Part shown: positions 60,373-64,000 of the stretch, piece by piece | Layout: every line of letters begins with the position of its first letter | How positions within the stretch are numbered: the stretch's first letter is position 1 | NCBI RefSeq assembly: GCF_049472135.1 | Contig: NZ_JBMOVV010000009.1 | Location: forward strand, 43,468-107,467 | DNA from: Arcobacter_B sp049472135 | GTDB taxonomy: Bacteria > Campylobacterota > Campylobacteria > Campylobacterales > Arcobacteraceae | Length of the DNA: 64,000 nt | Direction: 5' to 3' | Translations under genes and position numbers: made by a program | Notes under the pieces: model-generated | Told to the model about the DNA's origin: nothing | Database searches by the model: none | What the model saw: the letters and a program-made list of their open reading frames with translations, nothing else

Positions 60373-61760
60373 TGATAAAACAAGAACATTTAGATTATTT
60401 AACATCTATTGTTGGAGAAGAAAATGTAAAAGCTGATAAAGCTCACTTAATTGCATACTGTTACGATGCAACAAAAGAGAGATTTGAACCAGATGCAGTT
60501 GTCTTCCCTAGAGATGAACAAGATATTTCAAAAATCTTAAAATTTTGTAATGAAGAAAAAATTGTAATTGTACCAAGAGGTGCAGGTTCAGGTTTTACAG
60601 GTGGAGCTTTACCTTCAAATGGTGGTATTATTTTATCACTTGAAAGACATATGAATAAACTTCTTGAAATTGACATGGAAAATATGGTTGGTGTTGTTCA
60701 ACCTGGACTTATTAATATGGATTTTCAAAAAGCAGTAGAAGCAGTTGGACTTTTCTATCCACCAGACCCAGCAAGTGAAAACTACTCTACATTAGGTGGA
60801 AATGTAAGTGAAAATGCAGGTGGTATGAGAGCTGCTAAATATGGAATTACAAAAGATTATGTAGTTGCTTTAAGAGCAGTACTTCCAAATGGTGAAATTA
60901 TCACTGCTGGTAAAAAAACTATTAAAGATGTTGCAGGATATAATACAGCAGGTATTTTAATAGCAAGCGAAGGAACACTTGCTGTAATTACAGAAATCAC
61001 TTTAAAGTTAATCCCAAAACCAAAATTCAAACAAACATATATGGGTGTATTTCCTGATGTAAATAAAGCAATGAATGCAGTATTCAAATCACTTGCAAGT
61101 GGTGCAAATCCAGTTGCAATGGAATTTTTAGATGCACTTGTAATTAAAGCTTTAAGAGAAAAATTTCCACAAGTTGAATTACCTGAAAATGCTGGTGGAA
61201 TTTTAGTTGGAGATGTTGATGGTTCATCACAAGCAGAAGTTGACTCACAAATACAAACACTAAAAGAAGCATTTGCAAAGTTTGGTTCAGTTGATTTTAT
61301 TGAAGCAAAAGATGAAGCACATGGAAACTCACTTTGGTTTGCAAGAAGAAACGCAAGTCCAGCAACTATGATTTATGGAACAAAGAAATTAAATGAAGAT
61401 ATTTCAGTTCCAAGAAGTAAACTTCCAGAAGCCTTAGATGCAATTTATGCAATTGGTGAAAAGTATGGATTTAATGTTCCTTGTTTTGGGCATGCAGGTG
61501 ATGGTAATATTCATGTTAATGTAATGGTTAAAGATAAAACAAATCCAAAAGAAATGGAAGATGGACACAAAGCAATTGAAGAGATTTTCCAAATGGTTTG
61601 TGATATGGGTGGAACTTTATCAGGTGAGCATGGAATTGGTTTATCAAAAGCACCATTTATGAATATCGCATTTAATGAAGCAGAGATTGAACTATTTAGA
61701 AGTATAAAAAGAGCTTTTGACCCAAATAATATTCTAAATCCTTTCAAGATGGGACTTTAA
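60372..61760 (+). CDS. glcD: FAD-linked oxidase, GlcD/lactate dehydrogenase type
   Basis: 462 residues. The PCMH-type FAD domain (VVFPRDEQDISKILKFCNEE; IVPRGAGSGFTGGALPSNGG; GGNVSENAGGMRAAKYG) is followed by the FAD-linked oxidase C-domain (GKYGF-like GEKYGFNVPCFGHAGDGNIH and GTLSGEHGIG). It oxidises glycolate or D-lactate in the cytoplasm or at the membrane. The usual GlcE and GlcF partners are not adjacent, so D-lactate dehydrogenase activity is as likely. It overlaps the PgbA-like gene by one base. Confidence 0.9.
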   Translation: MIKQEHLDYLTSIVGEENVKADKAHLIAYCYDATKERFEPDAVVFPRDEQDISKILKFCNEEKIVIVPRGAGSGFTGGALPSNGGIILSLERHMNKLLEIDMENMVGVVQPGLINMDFQKAVEAVGLFYPPDPASENYSTLGGNVSENAGGMRAAKYGITKDYVVALRAVLPNGEIITAGKKTIKDVAGYNTAGILIASEGTLAVITEITLKLIPKPKFKQTYMGVFPDVNKAMNAVFKSLASGANPVAMEFLDALVIKALREKFPQVELPENAGGILVGDVDGSSQAEVDSQIQTLKEAFAKFGSVDFIEAKDEAHGNSLWFARRNASPATMIYGTKKLNEDISVPRSKLPEALDAIYAIGEKYGFNVPCFGHAGDGNIHVNVMVKDKTNPKEMEDGHKAIEEIFQMVCDMGGTLSGEHGIGLSKAPFMNIAFNEAEIELFRSIKRAFDPNNILNPFKMGL

Positions 61761-61766
61761 TGACAA

Positions 61767-62564
61767 ATGAATAGTGAAGATAAAAAAGATAGCTTAGCTA
61801 AAAAAATAATACTAGGTATTGAGAATTTTTTTAATGATGATACTACATATTATGCTGCAAGTCTAAGCTTCTTTACTATCTTCTCTATTTTACCAATAAT
61901 TGCACTTTTAATTGCAATCATTTCAACCTTTCAAGAATTTCAATCTTATATAGATATTTTTATTGATTATATTTTTAATATAATTAATCCAACTCACTCA
62001 GCTGATATAGTAAATACACTTAAAGACTATATATCAAACTCAAGTAAATTAGGTTGGTTAGGAATAGTTTATATGTTGTTCGTATTTATAATGTTCTTTA
62101 AAGATTATGAGTATATTGTAAATAAGATACATAAATCAAAAAGAAAATCTATACACTTCTCTTTTATTTTTTATTCCTTATATTTAGTAATGCTACCAAT
62201 AATATTTGCTGCTTTAAATATTGTCACAGCATTTTATGATAATAATATTTTAAACACAATTTTTTCATATCTATTCTCTTGGTTAATATTTTACTCTTTA
62301 TTTAAATATAGTGTAAATAGGAATATTGATGATAAAGCAGCACTAATTTCATCATTTATTACACTAATAATATTATCAATAACAAAAAATCTATTTGTAT
62401 ATTATGTTATATATAATAAAACATACACTACAATATATGGTTCTTTAGCTACACTTTTATTTACATTCTTTTGGATATATGTCTCATGGATAATATATCT
62501 ATATGGAATAAAGATGTGTCACAAGTTAAATATACAATATCAAGCAAAAAAGAGTATAAAATGA
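61767..62564 (+). CDS. YihY/BrkB-family inner-membrane protein
   Basis: 265 residues with six membrane helices, beginning with the family segment NFFNDDTTYYAASLSFFTIFSILPIIALLI, and with YGSLATLLFTFFWIYVSWIIYLYG near the end. Function is not settled; early claims of RNase activity were withdrawn. It starts 6 bp after the glcD stop and overlaps the next gene by 4 bp (ATGA). Confidence 0.88.
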   Translation: MNSEDKKDSLAKKIILGIENFFNDDTTYYAASLSFFTIFSILPIIALLIAIISTFQEFQSYIDIFIDYIFNIINPTHSADIVNTLKDYISNSSKLGWLGIVYMLFVFIMFFKDYEYIVNKIHKSKRKSIHFSFIFYSLYLVMLPIIFAALNIVTAFYDNNILNTIFSYLFSWLIFYSLFKYSVNRNIDDKAALISSFITLIILSITKNLFVYYVIYNKTYTTIYGSLATLLFTFFWIYVSWIIYLYGIKMCHKLNIQYQAKKSIK

Positions 62565-63511
62565 AAAGAAAGCTTTTATTAACTATTTTAACACTAAGTT
62601 CAATAACATATGCAAATGAAGTAGATAATAAAACCTTTTTAGATGACTTTATCAAAAATACAAATGATTTTAGAGAATCAGTACATTCATCAATTATTAA
62701 TACTTCAAGAAATGTTGATAATTTCTTTTTTCAAGATACAATAGAAAATTTAGATTACCATGATGCTTATGGACTATTAGAATTTTCAGCATCACAAAAT
62801 CAACATGAGAATATTGTTTTTGATCAAAGAGTAAAAATAAAACTAAAACTTCCTAGATTAAAAGAAAAAATTCATTTAGAAATAGAAACTGATGAACAAA
62901 GAGATACAATTGATAATGTAGAAAGCAAAACATCTGAAAGTAAAAAAGATGATGTAAATTTAGCAATTGCATATTATAAAACATTTAAAAACAAAATAAA
63001 TCTAAAAACTAAAGTTGGATTAAAAATAAAATCAAAACTAGACCCTTTTATAAAAACTGAAGCCAATAGAAGTTTTCAAGATTTAAATAGTAATTATATC
63101 TATACTATTAGCCAAGCCTTCAAATATTCAAATTTAAATGATTTAGAATCAACATCATATTTTAATATAGATAGACCAATAAATGAAGTTTTTTCAGCAC
63201 ATAACTTCTATCAACATTATTGGCAGTCAAAAAAAGAAAATGATAGTGAATTTTATAGTTCACTTTATCTAGATCAAAAATTGACAAATAAAGACTATAT
63301 AAGATATACAGTTAATACAAACATAAATAATATAGACTCTGATATGAAAGTAAAGAGATATGCTTTAAAATTAAAATATAGACACTTTATAAAAAAGTGG
63401 TTATATATAGATACTATTCCTGAAAACTATTATAGTAGAAATAATAACTTTAAACCTAGATATGCTATGAGATTTAACTTAGGTATATATATAAACAAAA
63501 ACTCTTACTAA
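62561..63511 (+). CDS. Probable outer-membrane beta-barrel protein
   Basis: 316 residues from ATG 62561 (ATGA overlap with the BrkB gene). Signal peptide (cleavage near ITYAN), a first helical section, then about a dozen alternating beta segments with aromatic ends (FDQRVKIKLKLPRLKEKIHL; NKINLKTKVGLKIKSKLDPF; FKPRYAMRFNLGIYINKNSY). The C-terminal residue is Tyr, as in many barrels. Family not recognised. Confidence 0.68.
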   Translation: MKRKLLLTILTLSSITYANEVDNKTFLDDFIKNTNDFRESVHSSIINTSRNVDNFFFQDTIENLDYHDAYGLLEFSASQNQHENIVFDQRVKIKLKLPRLKEKIHLEIETDEQRDTIDNVESKTSESKKDDVNLAIAYYKTFKNKINLKTKVGLKIKSKLDPFIKTEANRSFQDLNSNYIYTISQAFKYSNLNDLESTSYFNIDRPINEVFSAHNFYQHYWQSKKENDSEFYSSLYLDQKLTNKDYIRYTVNTNINNIDSDMKVKRYALKLKYRHFIKKWLYIDTIPENYYSRNNNFKPRYAMRFNLGIYINKNSY

Positions 63512-63515
63512 AAAA

Positions 63516-63538
63516 CGAAAGAAATTAAATTTCTTTCG
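63516..63538. terminator. Bidirectional terminator hairpin
   Basis: A perfect 10-bp stem CGAAAGAAAT/ATTTCTTTCG with a 3-base loop sits 5 bp after the outer-membrane protein gene and overlaps the last codons of the convergent gene. Confidence 0.7.
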
Positions 63539-63794
63539 TCTCTTCTACTTCATTTTCAAAATCAATATTAAGATCATCTAAAAAATCATCATCGTAGTCT
63601 TCACAATAAATTGCATTAATAGTTTTAAAATCTATTAATAACTCATCTTCATTTAAAAAAGTAAACCAAAAAACATCTTGCCTACTAGAACTCATATATT
63701 TGATATATTCACATCTTAAAATATCATAATTTTCATCAAAACACTCAAACTCTAATTCTTTTGCATCAGAGAGAACTAAATAAACTAATTTCAT
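63525..63794 (-). CDS. Small acidic protein of unknown function
   Basis: 89-residue cytoplasmic protein with a beta-like N-terminus (MKLVYLVLSDAKELEFECFD), a middle segment DVFWFTFLNEDELLIDFKTI and a very acidic end (DYDDDFLDDLNIDFENEVEE). The ATG has AGGAG upstream. Divergent from nothing and followed on the map by the rRNA-operon terminator. Family not recognised. Confidence 0.65.
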   Translation of the reverse strand: MKLVYLVLSDAKELEFECFDENYDILRCEYIKYMSSSRQDVFWFTFLNEDELLIDFKTINAIYCEDYDDDFLDDLNIDFENEVEETKEI

Positions 63795-63901
63795 AATAAC
63801 TCCTAAATAAAAAAGATTATAAATAAAATAGATTTCAAAAGGGTAACAATATTAAATAAAAAGAGATGAAAAAAAAAGAATAATAAGGGAAAAAAATAGC
63901 T

Positions 63902-63952
63902 AAAAAAAAAGCTTAGTTAAAAACATGTGAAAAATGTTTTGAACTAAGCTTT
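63902..63952 (-). terminator. rRNA-operon intrinsic terminator
   Basis: An outer 11-bp stem AAAGCTTAGTT/AACTAAGCTTT and an inner 7-bp stem AAAACAT/ATGTTTT, followed in the minus direction by a run of nine T. It lies about 15 bp after the 5S 3' end, so it ends the rRNA operon. The rest of 63795-63966 is A-rich sequence without a gene. Confidence 0.85.
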
Positions 63953-63966
63953 AGATAAAAACTCAA

Positions 63967-64000
63967 GAGCTGGCAGCGGCCTACGTTTCCACAAGTGAAA
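63967..64000 (-). rRNA. rrf: 5S ribosomal RNA, 3' end only
   Basis: The minus strand reads TTTCACTTGTGGAAACGTAG then GCCGCTGCCAGCTCTTG, the 3' part of a bacterial 5S rRNA (the CGCTGCCAG word pairs with its 5' end). The gene continues beyond the window; the exact 3' end is approximate. An rRNA operon on the minus strand therefore enters from the right. Confidence 0.8.

Overview
The window is a 64 kb chromosomal segment of an AT-rich Gram-negative bacterium. The most likely source is the Arcobacter group (Arcobacteraceae, Campylobacterota). This is inferred from the base composition, the family mix (a PgbA-type plasminogen-binding N-terminal domain protein, CmoA, a DUF5644/HdrB-like protein, a sensor kinase with an AHQWRQPL H-box, pseudopilins beginning KKAFTL) and the tRNA/rRNA layout. 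Coding is dense, genes often overlap by 1-40 bp, and TTG or GTG starts are common. No insertion sequence, prophage, CRISPR array or integrase was seen.

Layout. 1-5.8 kb: a tripartite RND efflux operon (TolC, membrane fusion protein, inner-membrane pump cut by the window edge) divergent from a MarR regulator, with two matching palindromes between them. 5.8-11.2 kb: an alanine/D-amino-acid module (alanine racemase, AGCS sodium:alanine symporter, DadA-type dehydrogenase, RidA) divergent from a YheO/DauR-type regulator. 11.2-13.8 kb: small envelope proteins, AzlCD exporter and an AraC regulator. 13.8-17.7 kb: a sensor kinase/response regulator pair, then a secreted propeptide-like protein translationally coupled to a subtilisin lipoprotein. 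17.7-24 kb: EI24 membrane protein, radical SAM/SPASM protein, unknowns, DsrE-like protein, MerR regulator, TPR protein, NUDIX hydrolase. 24-28.3 kb: two membrane diguanylate cyclases flanking an eight-tRNA array. 28.3-38.7 kb: housekeeping genes (pyrF, nusB, ribH, kdsA, murA), a K+ channel with two TrkA modules, an FMN-dependent glutamate synthase-like protein, an EamA transporter, a degenerate HdrB-like protein and an HNH-like protein.

38.7-49 kb: a complete single-strand type II secretion locus in the order gspG-H-F-K-L-M-N-C-D-E-I-J plus an SH3-domain protein. 49-51.6 kb: YigZ, tlyA, ribF and a small secreted protein. 51.7-57.8 kb: one 2034-residue surface-type lipoprotein built from Ig-like and cadherin-like repeats. 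58-63.8 kb: cmoA, bcp, a PgbA-like protein, a GlcD-type FAD oxidase, a BrkB-family membrane protein and a probable outer-membrane protein. The right edge enters the 3' end of a 5S rRNA gene on the minus strand, preceded (on the map) by a strong rRNA-operon terminator.

The most unusual items are the subtilisin whose propeptide appears to be a separate coupled gene under a neighbouring two-component system, the giant repeat lipoprotein close to a type II secretion locus, the paired MarR-type palindromes, a long perfect inverted repeat between the alanine symporter and racemase genes, and two candidate leaderless genes (tlyA and the AraC regulator). Most convergent gene pairs share a compact hairpin that overlaps one or both stop codons.
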